The position numbers and the translations under genes are program-made. Shown piece after piece: positions 1 to 9,387 of a stretch of 41,408 bases of DNA. Source of the stretch: Bacteroidales bacterium (GTDB lineage: Bacteria; Bacteroidota; Bacteroidia; Bacteroidales; UBA10428); assembly GCA_016938235.1 (NCBI GenBank), contig JAFGVA010000087.1:1-41408 (forward strand). The letters are read 5' to 3'. Numbering within the stretch: position 1 is the first letter of the stretch; every line of letters begins with the position of its first letter. The notes beneath the pieces were generated by a model that saw only the letters and a program-made list of their open reading frames with translations, searched no databases and was not told where the DNA came from.

Positions 1-404
1 ATCCCTACTCAGAATATTTTGTGGATTTAAATAGCAATAAAACTTTGTTTTTCAATTTAGCAGCATGCCAGCGCCGTTGCTCCCAACTGTTTTTATTCTA
101 AAGTATAACTTATTTGCTTATTGTAAAAATACTTTACCGACAATAAGTATTTATAAGCGACTACAATCAGATATTTCTAAATCTAGCCGCCCAGCTATCA
201 GCAATTTTCTTTTCTCCTTCTGGTAAAGGGCTGTTGCACTTCCATTTTTTTATAATTGTTGAGCATCTTACCCTACTCTATATTTCCAGCCTTTTATGTC
301 TTTTCCCTCCTTGTCTGTTGTAATTTTCCATTTTTACTTTTCATCCCGAATTCTAAAAACTATTAGCTATTTTTGCAGCTATTTTCAATGTAAAAGCAGT
401 TTAA
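1..404. other. gene-free left edge
   Basis: No intact gene is visible in the first 404 bases. The stretch is AT-rich and holds only short open frames. One minus-strand frame (about 167-277) reads like the tail of a protein but has no ATG and is closed upstream by a stop, so it is at best a remnant. The last ~40 bases carry the probable promoter of the MATE gene. Confidence 0.5.
368..375 (+). promoter_or_regulatory. candidate -7 element of the MATE gene
   Basis: TATTTTTG matches the Bacteroidota -7 consensus TAnnTTTG and lies about 30 bases before the ATG at 405. I see no good -33 TTTG at the usual 19-21 base spacing, so the call rests on the -7 box and position alone. Confidence 0.35.
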
Positions 405-1787
405 ATGAGTCGATCCCAAAGGAATATAGATGAACTTGAGAATGTTAGTGTAAAAAGACTCCTTTGGAAATATTTCCTGCCCTCGTTTGCCGGCGTAATT
501 TTGAACTCGCTTTATAATATTGTCGATCGTATTTTCATTGGCCAGGGAGTTGGAGCTATAGCCCTTTCAGGCATAAGCGCGGTGTTTCCTGTTATGCTTA
601 TTGTAATGGGATTTGGTATGCTCATAGGCATAGGCTCAAGTGTTCGCATATCGATAAATCTTGGCAAAAAAGACATTAACAGGGCCGAGAAAGTCCTTGG
701 AAATTCTGTTGTACTTATCTTTATAATTTCGGTTTTCATTACTATCCTGGGTTTCATAATTAAAGTTCCCTTGCTAAACATGTTTGGTGTAAGCGATGAA
801 ACCTTTGGCTATGCCAACAGCTATCTCAATATTATACTTTCCGGCACAGCTTTCGGAATGATGGGTTTTGCTTTAAACAATGTAATTCGTTCCGAAGGAA
901 ATGCTAAAATTGCTATGTACTCCATGTTTATTAGTGCCGGGCTAAATATGCTGCTTGATCCTCTGTTTATTTTTGTGTTTGACATGGGTGTAAAAGGAGC
1001 TGCCTGGGCTACCATCATTTCGCAACTTGCTTTAGCAATCTGGGTTTTAAACCATTTCTTAAGTAAGAAATCGGTTATTTCATTACACTTTAAAAATTTT
1101 AAACTCGACAGGAAAATAATATGGTATATACTTACCATTGGTTTTGCTCCCTTTTCGATGCAAATTGCTGCAAGTTTTGTTCAGGGAACCTTTAACACAC
1201 AGCTTATTAAATTTGGCGGCGACATAGCTGTTGGTGCCATGGGTATTATTATAAGTATTACCATGCTTATTTTAATGTCGATAATTGCTATAAATATGGC
1301 TTCGCAACCCATTATCGGATTTAGTCATGGCTCAAAAAACTACAAAAGAGTTAAAGAAGCACTGGTAGTGAGTCTTTGGGCAGCTACGATAATATCAACC
1401 TGTGGATTCCTGGTTGTTGAGTTATTTCCACAAACTATTGTAAAGCTGTTTAATCACGAAAGCAGCGAACTTTTGGAAATCGGCACAACAGGTCTCCGGA
1501 TTTTTCTTTGTGCATGGCCCATTGTGGGCTTTCAGATTGTTGCAAGCAGCTACTATCAGGCAACAGGTAAAGCAGGAACAGCAGTCTTTCTCTCTCTTTT
1601 GCGCCAGGTTATTGTGCTTATTCCAATACTTATTTTAATTCCAAATTTCTGGGGATTAACTGGTGTATGGCTTGCCGGACCAATCTCTGATGCTGTATCT
1701 GGAATAGTCTGTGGTATTTTTATCCTTTTTGAATTCAGAAAAATAAACAGCTACATTAAATACCCTGAGCTGATTAAATCAAGCTAG
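405..1787 (+). CDS. MATE family multidrug/Na+ antiporter
   Basis: A 460-residue integral membrane protein with roughly twelve hydrophobic segments arranged as two similar halves, the normal size for the MATE family. The N-terminal half shows the typical pattern 'FAGVILNSLYNIVDRIFIG' followed by a Gly-rich segment (GFGMLIGIGSS); the second half repeats it around residues 245-320. MATE proteins export cationic drugs and metabolites in exchange for Na+ or H+ across the inner membrane; the substrate cannot be read from sequence. It is the only plus-strand gene in the left 35 kb and its 3' end overlaps that of the convergent peptidase gene by 14 bases, leaving no room for a separate terminator. 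The start at 405 follows a candidate -7 box. Confidence 0.9.
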   Translation: MSRSQRNIDELENVSVKRLLWKYFLPSFAGVILNSLYNIVDRIFIGQGVGAIALSGISAVFPVMLIVMGFGMLIGIGSSVRISINLGKKDINRAEKVLGNSVVLIFIISVFITILGFIIKVPLLNMFGVSDETFGYANSYLNIILSGTAFGMMGFALNNVIRSEGNAKIAMYSMFISAGLNMLLDPLFIFVFDMGVKGAAWATIISQLALAIWVLNHFLSKKSVISLHFKNFKLDRKIIWYILTIGFAPFSMQIAASFVQGTFNTQLIKFGGDIAVGAMGIIISITMLILMSIIAINMASQPIIGFSHGSKNYKRVKEALVVSLWAATIISTCGFLVVELFPQTIVKLFNHESSELLEIGTTGLRIFLCAWPIVGFQIVASSYYQATGKAGTAVFLSLLRQVIVLIPILILIPNFWGLTGVWLAGPISDAVSGIVCGIFILFEFRKINSYIKYPELIKSS

Positions 1788-3093
1788 CAGTTAATTTTTT
1801 AATATTCCTTCGTTTTATTTTCACGCCCATCCACTGTTCAAGTGTTTTAGCCAGTTGAATAATTTCCTGTTTTGACAGATTATATATTCTGGCCGCACTA
1901 TGGCTTGCTCCGGGTATAAAAAACCAGATGGAGTTAGTGTTTTCATAGGGTAATATAGCTGTAGCCGACCAGGTATCGGTACCTCCATAAATATACACCA
2001 TATTGTCACCATGCTCATTTATCCAATTGTATACAACCCGAACAAGACTGTCGCTGAATTCTGTTTGCATTTTGTCTGGCGGAAAAGTTGCAAGCGGATT
2101 TTTATCGGTCGGAAGTGCTTTTATGTAATCCTTCAGTTTATCAATATTGTATCCATAATACCCCATTTCAGTAGCAGCCTGGTAATAATGTGAACCATAG
2201 GCTTCCATTTCTCCATCGGAGAAAAAACCTATGTCTGATATTGAAAACAGATGTGTAAAAACATCGAAAAGAGGACCATCGACTTTAGGAATATCTTCAC
2301 ATTTATTACCCCATTGCCAAAAGCTAAAAGGGTATTCCAGAACCGTATATTCAAATGCTTCATCAAAATTCAGGTAAGTAAACTTCAGGTTTTCCTTTTC
2401 AGAGTAGCTTTTTAAAACTTTCAGTATAGTATCTCTTGCTGTCAGAATACGTTTTTGCACTTCAAAAATCTTATGCCTGCATTCGTCGCTACCAATTGTG
2501 TCAAGAAAATCATATATCCTCTGGTCTTCAAGCGAAAGATTAAAAGGTGCAACATAAGGAATCCAGGCGTCCATATCGTCGGGGAAAAAATATTTATAGA
2601 AAATGGTTGTCTGACCGCCTTTACTAATTCCGGTGCTAATCCAACTTTGTTTATATATAGTTTTCAGCATTTCCGAAATTTTGTGCAGGTCTGCGGTTTC
2701 CTGTTCAAGATTTAAAAAACGATAATCCATTGAGTCTGGCAAGCTACAACCATAATACCTGTGCTCAACTTCAACCTGGTTGGCCGAGAGCAAGTAACTC
2801 AACTCTGTTGGTCTGAACACATCCAAACTGTATCCTTCTGTAACAAATACCGTTGGATTATTAAGCCCCATGTGTGTAAGGTAAACCTTCTGCTCAAAGT
2901 ACCCTTTATTGGGGTTTTTATGATCAAGAGGCTGCCTTACCCTCAGTTCGTATGCCTCAATAAATCCTTTTGGAGTTTGAGTTTTTTCAAAAGTAATGTC
3001 AGGTATTCCTGAAAGTAACTCTTCAAGCTCATTCGCTAATAGTGTTTGGAAAATAAATAAGGATAAGACGAGAAATGTGAATATGCGACTCAT
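1774..3093 (-). CDS. secreted S37-type (PS-10) serine peptidase
   Basis: A 439-residue alpha/beta-hydrolase-type peptidase resembling family S37 (PS-10, prolyl/tripeptidyl aminopeptidases). The N-terminus (about 20 residues, ending LLANE) is a Sec signal peptide, so it acts in the periplasm or outside. Catalytic candidates are Ser157 in GISKGG, Asp373 in GGTDTW and His398 in GASHSA, in the order Ser-Asp-His expected for the fold. 'EHRYYGCSLP' near residue 110 is also typical of the family. It begins 25 bases after the stop of the HTCS gene on the same strand, so the two may be co-transcribed, which would be an unusual target for a carbohydrate sensor. Substrate is not known from sequence. Confidence 0.8.
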   Translation of the reverse strand: MSRIFTFLVLSLFIFQTLLANELEELLSGIPDITFEKTQTPKGFIEAYELRVRQPLDHKNPNKGYFEQKVYLTHMGLNNPTVFVTEGYSLDVFRPTELSYLLSANQVEVEHRYYGCSLPDSMDYRFLNLEQETADLHKISEMLKTIYKQSWISTGISKGGQTTIFYKYFFPDDMDAWIPYVAPFNLSLEDQRIYDFLDTIGSDECRHKIFEVQKRILTARDTILKVLKSYSEKENLKFTYLNFDEAFEYTVLEYPFSFWQWGNKCEDIPKVDGPLFDVFTHLFSISDIGFFSDGEMEAYGSHYYQAATEMGYYGYNIDKLKDYIKALPTDKNPLATFPPDKMQTEFSDSLVRVVYNWINEHGDNMVYIYGGTDTWSATAILPYENTNSIWFFIPGASHSAARIYNLSKQEIIQLAKTLEQWMGVKIKRRNIKKLTASLI

Positions 3094-3118
3094 GAATTAT
3101 GTTTTTTATTTAGAATAT

Positions 3119-6100
3119 CTATGATGAAGTTTGTTTCAGATACTTGCTGGCACTCATATTAAACTTTTCTTTAAAACACTTTCTGAAATAAGAAATATCG
3201 TTAAAGCCTACTTCGTAAGCTATTTCTGATATATTAAGCTTATCTTGAGAAATTAACTGTGCAGCCCGTTTTAACCTTATATCCTTAACAAATTCTTTTG
3301 CTGCCATATCGGTAAGAGCACTTATTTTACGGTATAACTGTGTGCGGCTTACTCCTACATGTTTTGCAAGAAAATCGACATCTAAATCCGGCTTTGCAAT
3401 ATTGCGTTCAATAACCTGAATTACTTTACGAAGGAATTTTTCATCGGGAGAAGTTAAAACAATATCCTTTGGTTTAAGCAACATTTCTTTGCTGTATCTT
3501 TCACGCAAAGCTTTTCTGATATACAATAAATTATCGACTTTGGCTTTAAGCAGCGTCATATCAAAAGGTTTAACAATATAATCATCGGCACCGGCAGCTA
3601 TTCCGGCCAGTTGTTTTTCTTTTGAAGTTAATGCCGTTAATAAGAGTAAAGGAATGTGAGAAGTTCTCTCGTCATTTTTTATTTTCCGGCAAAGTTCAAC
3701 GCCATCTGTATGGGGCATCATAATATCAGCAACAATAAGATCTGGAACTGTATCCAGAGCCTTATCAAATGCCTGCCTTCCATCTTCTGCTTCAATAACA
3801 AGATACTCCGGTTCGAAATGATGCTTAATAAATTGTCGTAAGTCAGCATTATCATCAACAACCAGAATAATTGCCTGGTGTTTATCAGCAACTCTTTCAA
3901 CGGGTTCTTGCATCAATATTTCATTTTCTTCCATGCCGAAAGTTTCTTGTTGAGTATCAATTATGCTGTTTTCAGTAGTTTTTTCTTCCTCAATCTGTAT
4001 GTAGGGTATAAGAAGTGTGAATTTACTTCCTTTCCCTTCGACACTTTTAACTTTGATATGCCCGTTATGCAGTTTAACCAGCTCTTTGGTAAGTGACAAT
4101 CCAATTCCTGTTCCGGGAGCAGACTTGCGGTACTTGTTTTCTATTTGTTTGAACCTGTCAAAAATTCTCATAATTTGATTTGATGGAATGCCAATACCCG
4201 TATCACGAACAACAATCTTAACATACTGGTTTATTTCTTCCTGAGCAAGGTCAATAGTTGGTATGAAGTTATTGGTATTCTCCAGCTCATCAACAAACAT
4301 TAATGAAACAGATACCGTTATTTTGCCCCCATTATTAGTATACTTTATAGCATTACTAATTAAATTATTTAAAATTTTTTCAAGCTTATCAGAGTCGAAA
4401 GCAAAAAATATCGATTTATGTGAAATATTTAAATCCAGATCAATACTTTTATTTTCAGATAATTGTCTGAATTGATCAATAATCTCCTTTAAGAATGCAC
4501 TAAGATTCCCCTGTTGAAGTTCCAGTTTCAGGTTTCCGGTTTCAAGTTTTCTGTAGTCAAGCAACTGGTTTACAAGCCTGCTCAGAATGGTGGTGTTGCG
4601 CTTAATTATATTCAAATGCGAAAGTTCAGTGTCGCGATCCATGTTTACCGTTAATAGCTTATCTAAGGGTCCGACTATTAGTGAAAGTGGGGTTCTTATC
4701 TCATGCGATATATTCATAAAGAACTGATGTTTCAAACGGTCCAGTTCCTGTATCTGTCTTGCATTCTGACGTTCGAAAATTAGTTGATGGCGCAATTTCT
4801 CACGATTAATTATAAAAACATATATCAAATAAAACAAGGCAATAATAACACCAATAATAATAAACCTGAAGGTCCATGTTTTCCAGAAAGGTGGCAGAAT
4901 ATTCAGTTTGAGTGAAAGCCCATCAGGATTAAACCGATTATCGCTGTTTGATCCTAAAACCCTTAAAACATATTCTCCGTGATCAAGGTTTGTGTATGTA
5001 GCCGAATGATTAGTTCCTATATCGTTCCAATCTTTGTCAAAACCTATGAGTTTATACTTATAGGTATTCTTATTCGAATTGGTATAATTTAAAGCTGCAA
5101 ACTCAAAGCTTATCATATTCTGATCATAATTCAGCGTAATTGCATCTGTTTCGCATATGAAATTGTTCAATATGCTTTTTTCGGAAGTATCTGATACAAT
5201 AGACACTTCTTTGTTGAAAATTTTTATTCCGGTTAACACTACGGGTGGCACATAGGTATTCTCTCTTAAATCGTTGAGATAGACAAAATCAACGCCTTTT
5301 TTACCTCCAAAAACCAAGGTATTATCAGAACAATGAAGTGTAGCACTGTAGTTGAACTGACTATTTAATAAGCCATTCGAAACATAGTAATTTTTAAAAC
5401 TTTTGGTTTCCAGGTCAAATCTTGAAAGGCCGTTATTGGTGCTCAGCCACAAGTGTTTCATATCTACATTAATCATCCCATAAATCACATTGCTGCACAG
5501 ACCATGTTTTGTAGTGTAACTAATAACTTTATTTTTATGCGGATCGTAGCGTAACAATCCATTTCCCATTGTACTTATCCATAAGTAACCATCGTTGTCG
5601 TTGGTAATTGACCTTGTTTTGTAGGGAAAATGCCTGATAGTACCACCTGGCGTAATCATGGTAAGTTTCTTCATGTCGCCTGAATACATCCATAACCGAC
5701 CTTCGGGGTCTTCATAAATAAGTGATACCCAACTGACTTCAAATTTACTGCCGAAGTGTATAAAGGTTCCGTTTATGTCATCAAATAAATCTACGCCGGT
5801 TGCTGTTCCAACCCAAATTTGATCTTTACTGTCAGTATATATAGTCCATATAGAATTGTCGCTTATTGAATTGGGATCATTTTCATCGTGCTGATAAATT
5901 TTATTTTCGCCTGTTACAGGATTATACTGATTCAGTCCACCCAGATAGGTTCCAATAAGCACATTCCCTTTACTATCGGGATGTATGGCTTTTATACAAT
6001 TGTTACTCAGATTTTGGTAAGAAGTTAAATATTTGATTGAATTTGTTTTACGGTTAAAAATATTTACTCCACCGCTTTCGGTTCCAATCCATATATCTTC

Positions 6101-7225
6101 ATTCGGAGATTCCCAAAGAACGTATACTTCGCTATTATTCAGACTAAGTTCCTGACCCGGTGAGGTTGTAATATAACCAAAGGCCTGTCTGTCGAAATTA
6201 AGAAAACTTATACCGTTCCTGGTTCCTGCCCACAAATCTCCTTTGGCATCAATCAAAAGGCATAAAACTGAATTATGAACCAAACTGAATTCGTCAAGAA
6301 TATTCTGTGTAAAGCTTGAAATCTTGTTTGTTTTTTTCTCAAGCGAAAACAATCCGCCTCTGGTTCCAACCCATATATTTCCACGACGATCCTGAACAAT
6401 TGAACGAACAGTTTGCGAACGGTTAATAGCATCGTCTAATACAATCTGCTGAATTTCTCCAGTTTGCGGTTTATATTTTGACAGTCCTCCAAGATAAGTT
6501 CCAATCCATACATTCATTTGCACATCTTGGTAAATCTCCCAAACCTGGTTTTCCATTTCATCTATAACCGGTTTTTCCGACAGCAGATTTTTAAATAAAC
6601 TTATATCCTGATTTAAAACAGTAAGGCCATTTTGGGTACCCACCCAGATATGCTTTTCATTATCAATAAAAACCTTTCTGACAAAATCACCCAGAAGCAA
6701 ACCCGGCTGAGTTCTGGAGTTAATTATAAGTTCTGTCTTCCCTGTTTCAGGATTGTAATAATCAAGGCCAAATTCAGTACCAAACCATAACTTCTGATTG
6801 TCGTCTTCGACAATTGACCATACCGAGTTGTTACTTAAAGAATTCCCCCCGATTTGCTGAATTTTATAGTAATTTCTGTCGTATCTGAAAACCCCCTGAT
6901 TTTCGGTTCCAATCCATATAACTCCCTTTGAATCTTCTGTAATTGTCCTTATTAGTGTATTGGAGAGAATCTTACTTTCGTGGCAATCAATTGTGAATTT
7001 GTGAAAAACATAACCATCGAAACGTAAAACGCCAAAATCGGTACCTATCCAAATCCAACCTTTACTATCCTGGAAAATACAATGAATTGTTTTGTCGTTC
7101 AGACCATCTTCTACCGAATAATTGTCAAATAATGCACCCATCGGACCAGCGCTTATCGGAACATACAAGTGTATGACAAGAAGAATACTTAATATCCTAA
7201 TCATGTTCCTGTTATTCAAGTGCAT
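3119..7225 (-). CDS. hybrid two-component system sensor/regulator (HTCS)
   Basis: A 1368-residue one-protein signalling system of the type that controls glycan use in Bacteroidota. Order: signal peptide (residues 1-26), about thirteen propeller repeats of the form WIGT..G(L/V)..(F/Y) (to about 650), a Y_Y_Y domain (about 690-770), one membrane helix (about 780-805), HisKA with the phosphorylated His in NISHEIRTP (about 841), HATPase with N box NNLISNAIKYTNNGG and G1 DTGIGIP, a receiver domain with Asp in VADIMMPHTDG (about 1168), and an AraC-type HTH (last ~100 residues). The periplasmic propeller binds an oligosaccharide or sugar. Its neighbour upstream is the uronate operon, so pectin- or alginate-type fragments are a reasonable guess for the ligand. 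No SusC/SusD pair is next to it, which is unusual for an HTCS. A later start at residue 8 is possible. Confidence 0.92.
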   Translation of the reverse strand: MHLNNRNMIRILSILLVIHLYVPISAGPMGALFDNYSVEDGLNDKTIHCIFQDSKGWIWIGTDFGVLRFDGYVFHKFTIDCHESKILSNTLIRTITEDSKGVIWIGTENQGVFRYDRNYYKIQQIGGNSLSNNSVWSIVEDDNQKLWFGTEFGLDYYNPETGKTELIINSRTQPGLLLGDFVRKVFIDNEKHIWVGTQNGLTVLNQDISLFKNLLSEKPVIDEMENQVWEIYQDVQMNVWIGTYLGGLSKYKPQTGEIQQIVLDDAINRSQTVRSIVQDRRGNIWVGTRGGLFSLEKKTNKISSFTQNILDEFSLVHNSVLCLLIDAKGDLWAGTRNGISFLNFDRQAFGYITTSPGQELSLNNSEVYVLWESPNEDIWIGTESGGVNIFNRKTNSIKYLTSYQNLSNNCIKAIHPDSKGNVLIGTYLGGLNQYNPVTGENKIYQHDENDPNSISDNSIWTIYTDSKDQIWVGTATGVDLFDDINGTFIHFGSKFEVSWVSLIYEDPEGRLWMYSGDMKKLTMITPGGTIRHFPYKTRSITNDNDGYLWISTMGNGLLRYDPHKNKVISYTTKHGLCSNVIYGMINVDMKHLWLSTNNGLSRFDLETKSFKNYYVSNGLLNSQFNYSATLHCSDNTLVFGGKKGVDFVYLNDLRENTYVPPVVLTGIKIFNKEVSIVSDTSEKSILNNFICETDAITLNYDQNMISFEFAALNYTNSNKNTYKYKLIGFDKDWNDIGTNHSATYTNLDHGEYVLRVLGSNSDNRFNPDGLSLKLNILPPFWKTWTFRFIIIGVIIALFYLIYVFIINREKLRHQLIFERQNARQIQELDRLKHQFFMNISHEIRTPLSLIVGPLDKLLTVNMDRDTELSHLNIIKRNTTILSRLVNQLLDYRKLETGNLKLELQQGNLSAFLKEIIDQFRQLSENKSIDLDLNISHKSIFFAFDSDKLEKILNNLISNAIKYTNNGGKITVSVSLMFVDELENTNNFIPTIDLAQEEINQYVKIVVRDTGIGIPSNQIMRIFDRFKQIENKYRKSAPGTGIGLSLTKELVKLHNGHIKVKSVEGKGSKFTLLIPYIQIEEEKTTENSIIDTQQETFGMEENEILMQEPVERVADKHQAIILVVDDNADLRQFIKHHFEPEYLVIEAEDGRQAFDKALDTVPDLIVADIMMPHTDGVELCRKIKNDERTSHIPLLLLTALTSKEKQLAGIAAGADDYIVKPFDMTLLKAKVDNLLYIRKALRERYSKEMLLKPKDIVLTSPDEKFLRKVIQVIERNIAKPDLDVDFLAKHVGVSRTQLYRKISALTDMAAKEFVKDIRLKRAAQLISQDKLNISEIAYEVGFNDISYFRKCFKEKFNMSASKYLKQTSS

Positions 7226-7293
7226 TTGTAATATAATTTTCTAATCTGAATATCCTAAAAATAACTAATTTGGTTGATAATGAGCACTAAAAA

Positions 7294-7335
7294 GAGATAA
7301 AAAAGCAGGTTGCAATTGAATTACAACCTGCTTTT
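7294..7335 (-). terminator. intrinsic terminator after the uronate operon
   Basis: A perfect 12-bp stem (7301-7312 with 7324-7335, core GCAGGTTG/CAACCTGC) with an 11-base loop lies just past the stop of uxaE. On the minus strand the stem is followed by a T-rich run. It separates the uronate block from the HTCS gene, which therefore needs its own promoter in the ~75 bases at 7226-7300; I could not recognise that promoter. Confidence 0.85.
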
Positions 7336-7345
7336 AATGATTTCT

Positions 7346-8596
7346 TTACTTCTTTGAAAACAACAACAATAAATGACGGTTGAGGATGTTGTATTTCACA
7401 TTTTTAGCTATAACATCCCTGAATTCTTCGAGCGCAATCCGGAACTCATCGCCAAGTTCAACCGCAATCTTATATCCAACATGAATAAGCTGCCTGAAAC
7501 TTGGGTTGTAATCGGCACAGGATTGATCATGAATAAGTGCCTTTGTAAACTGTTCGCTGGTGTATTTATTTACCTCATCTACTGTTGGTAATTCAGATTT
7601 ATCAATATTTAAAACTGTTGCGTATGGTTCTGTTAGCTCATCGTATCGAGCCATTGAACCCGAAAATATCTTTTTAGCAATTTCAAGACCCACACCTCCG
7701 GCTTCGGCTAAACCAATTACCTCTTCGAGCCAGGTTGTTCCGGCAGTTTTCACATGGATACCGGCATCGAATCTGATAATAGCGTTTTTAATTGCCGGAT
7801 AAATTGAAAATTTGTCGCTGCCGCTATGTACACTTAGCTTTAAACTGGCAGGTAAGCTCAATTCTTTCTTTGCAAACTGGCAAACCGCTACATCTTGTTC
7901 AAATTCTTTTGCAAAACCCTCTATGTCGCCAATATAGTCGACACCCTTAGCGAATAAGCCTGTGAACTTTGGTGCAATTGTTTGAACTTCAACACCCTGA
8001 GCTTTTAGTTCTGCCAGAATAAAGAAAAGTTCGATTGGTGATTGTGCAATTTCGCACTCATCCATTGATACTTCAGGAATAAAATTTTCTTTCCCCTTCT
8101 TAGAGCAAATATGATCATAAATTTTTTTTACATCCTGAATAGCCAGCAGATAATTGTCAGCTACTTTTGCAAGAAACTCATTGGTTACATCAAATTCCTC
8201 ATCGATACCCGGGATAGACATTTTGCCCATGTATTTGCTATGACGCTTAACGAACTCTTCACGTGAACCAGCATCGGCAGCCTGCCCGATAAAATGAGCT
8301 ACATCGATTGTAAAAAAGTTACTGTAATCAATAAACTCATCAACTATTTTCAGACTTATGTGATCGGCATCAACATAGTAGTTACCTTTCCAACCCTTGG
8401 CAGCAACCGCATCTGCAGCTTCTTTTGCAACCGAAGAGTGATTGGTTCTTATTATGGTATGTTCCCTGTAAGACTTATTCCAAACCGGAGCTACCGGAAT
8501 ACCTCTATCATTAAGTTCCTGAATGGCTTCAAGTTGTGCTTCGCCTTCTTTTGTAAAACGATCACCAACTCCAAAAGTGTACTTATCTATTAACAT
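7346..8596 (-). CDS. uxaE: tagaturonate epimerase family protein (UxaE-type)
   Basis: A 416-residue protein that I recognise as the UxaE family described from Thermotoga maritima, which interconverts D-tagaturonate and D-fructuronate. Visible family features are 'FGVGDRF' at the N-terminus, a conserved 'HTIIRTNHSS', 'YYVDADHI', 'SVHSGSDKFSIYP' and 'HVKTAGTTWLEE', a metal-binding-looking barrel rich in His and Asp. It is the last gene of the operon, five bases after kdgA and just before a terminator. In this pathway it takes the tagaturonate made from galacturonate by UxaC and hands fructuronate to the UxuB/UxuA branch, making altronate oxidoreductase and altronate dehydratase unnecessary; neither is in the window. 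Function is from family recognition plus context. Confidence 0.85.
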   Translation of the reverse strand: MLIDKYTFGVGDRFTKEGEAQLEAIQELNDRGIPVAPVWNKSYREHTIIRTNHSSVAKEAADAVAAKGWKGNYYVDADHISLKIVDEFIDYSNFFTIDVAHFIGQAADAGSREEFVKRHSKYMGKMSIPGIDEEFDVTNEFLAKVADNYLLAIQDVKKIYDHICSKKGKENFIPEVSMDECEIAQSPIELFFILAELKAQGVEVQTIAPKFTGLFAKGVDYIGDIEGFAKEFEQDVAVCQFAKKELSLPASLKLSVHSGSDKFSIYPAIKNAIIRFDAGIHVKTAGTTWLEEVIGLAEAGGVGLEIAKKIFSGSMARYDELTEPYATVLNIDKSELPTVDEVNKYTSEQFTKALIHDQSCADYNPSFRQLIHVGYKIAVELGDEFRIALEEFRDVIAKNVKYNILNRHLLLLFSKK

Positions 8597-8601
8597 ATCT
8601 G

Positions 8602-9273
8602 CTATTTTTTTAATTCTCTGATAAGCGAAATTACCTCGCGCATTTTTGCTTCAATCCAACTGTAATTTGCTTGAGATATTACTTCCTTAGGGAAGAGTTG
8701 AGAACCCAGTCCAACACAGGTAGCACCAGCATCGAACCATAATTTCAGGTTATCTTTATCGGGAGATACTCCACCAGAGGGCATAATGCTTGTCCATGGA
8801 CAAGGCCCTTTTATTGCTTTAACAAACGAAGGCCCTCCGACTTCTTTTCCAGGAAATATTTTAACTATTTCAACACCCAATTCTTCTGCAAGATTTATCT
8901 CCGACAATGTTCCGCAACCGGGCATCCAGGGTATTTTTCTGCGATTACATACTTTTGCTATTTCAGGGTTCAGGTTAGGAGACACAATAAAGTTTGCTCC
9001 CAGCTGAATATATAGAGACGCAGTTGGTGGATCAACCACTGAACCAACACCCATAATCATTTCGGGACATTCCTGTGCACACCACTTATTTACCTCGGCA
9101 AAAACCTCGTGTGCAAAATCGCCCCTGTTTGTAAATTCAAAAACTCTCGCACCTCCATCGTAACAAGCTTTAACTGCCTGCTTTACAATGTCTGCATGTT
9201 GATTATAATATAAAGGTATTGCACCAATATCCATAAAGGTGTTAAGTACTTCCATTCTTTTAAATCGTGCCAT
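8602..9273 (-). CDS. kdgA: KDPG/KHG aldolase
   Basis: A 223-residue class I aldolase that splits 2-keto-3-deoxy-6-phosphogluconate into pyruvate and glyceraldehyde-3-phosphate in the cytoplasm. The Schiff-base lysine is Lys138 in VEIVKIFPGKE and the general acid/base is Glu46 in VFEFTNRG, both in the expected contexts; the phosphate-binding loops 'GVGSVVDPPTA' and 'MPSGGVSP' are present. It follows KDG kinase after a 114-base spacer with short tandem repeats and precedes uxaE by five bases. It catalyses the last step of the block. Members of the family also cleave 4-hydroxy-2-oxoglutarate, but the neighbourhood argues for KDPG. Confidence 0.93.
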   Translation of the reverse strand: MARFKRMEVLNTFMDIGAIPLYYNQHADIVKQAVKACYDGGARVFEFTNRGDFAHEVFAEVNKWCAQECPEMIMGVGSVVDPPTASLYIQLGANFIVSPNLNPEIAKVCNRRKIPWMPGCGTLSEINLAEELGVEIVKIFPGKEVGGPSFVKAIKGPCPWTSIMPSGGVSPDKDNLKLWFDAGATCVGLGSQLFPKEVISQANYSWIEAKMREVISLIRELKK

Positions 9274-9300
9274 ATTATTTAGTTCAAAGTTTTAATTCAA

Positions 9301-9342
9301 AGTTTCGGGTTCATAGTTTCGGGTTCATAGTTTTTGGTTCTT
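9301..9342. repeat. 14-bp tandem repeat between kdgK and kdgA
   Basis: Two exact copies of AGTTTCGGGTTCAT (9301-9314, 9315-9328) and a third diverged copy (9329-9342) fill much of the 114-base gap between KDG kinase and the aldolase. The flanks (from about 9280) carry further weak AGTTC/AAGTTT echoes. No coding potential is seen. Slippage-prone spacers of this kind are common in Bacteroidota genomes; a regulatory role is not evident. Confidence 0.7.
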
Positions 9343-9387
9343 GTTAATCTATCTTTAAACCAGGAACTTAAAACTGGTAACTTAAGA

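Noticed and set aside
167-277. Minus-strand open frame reading like a protein tail (SPLPEGEKKIADSWAARF)
   Set aside because: It has no ATG, is closed by a stop just upstream, and no other frame continues it convincingly; a gene fragment is possible but not supportable.
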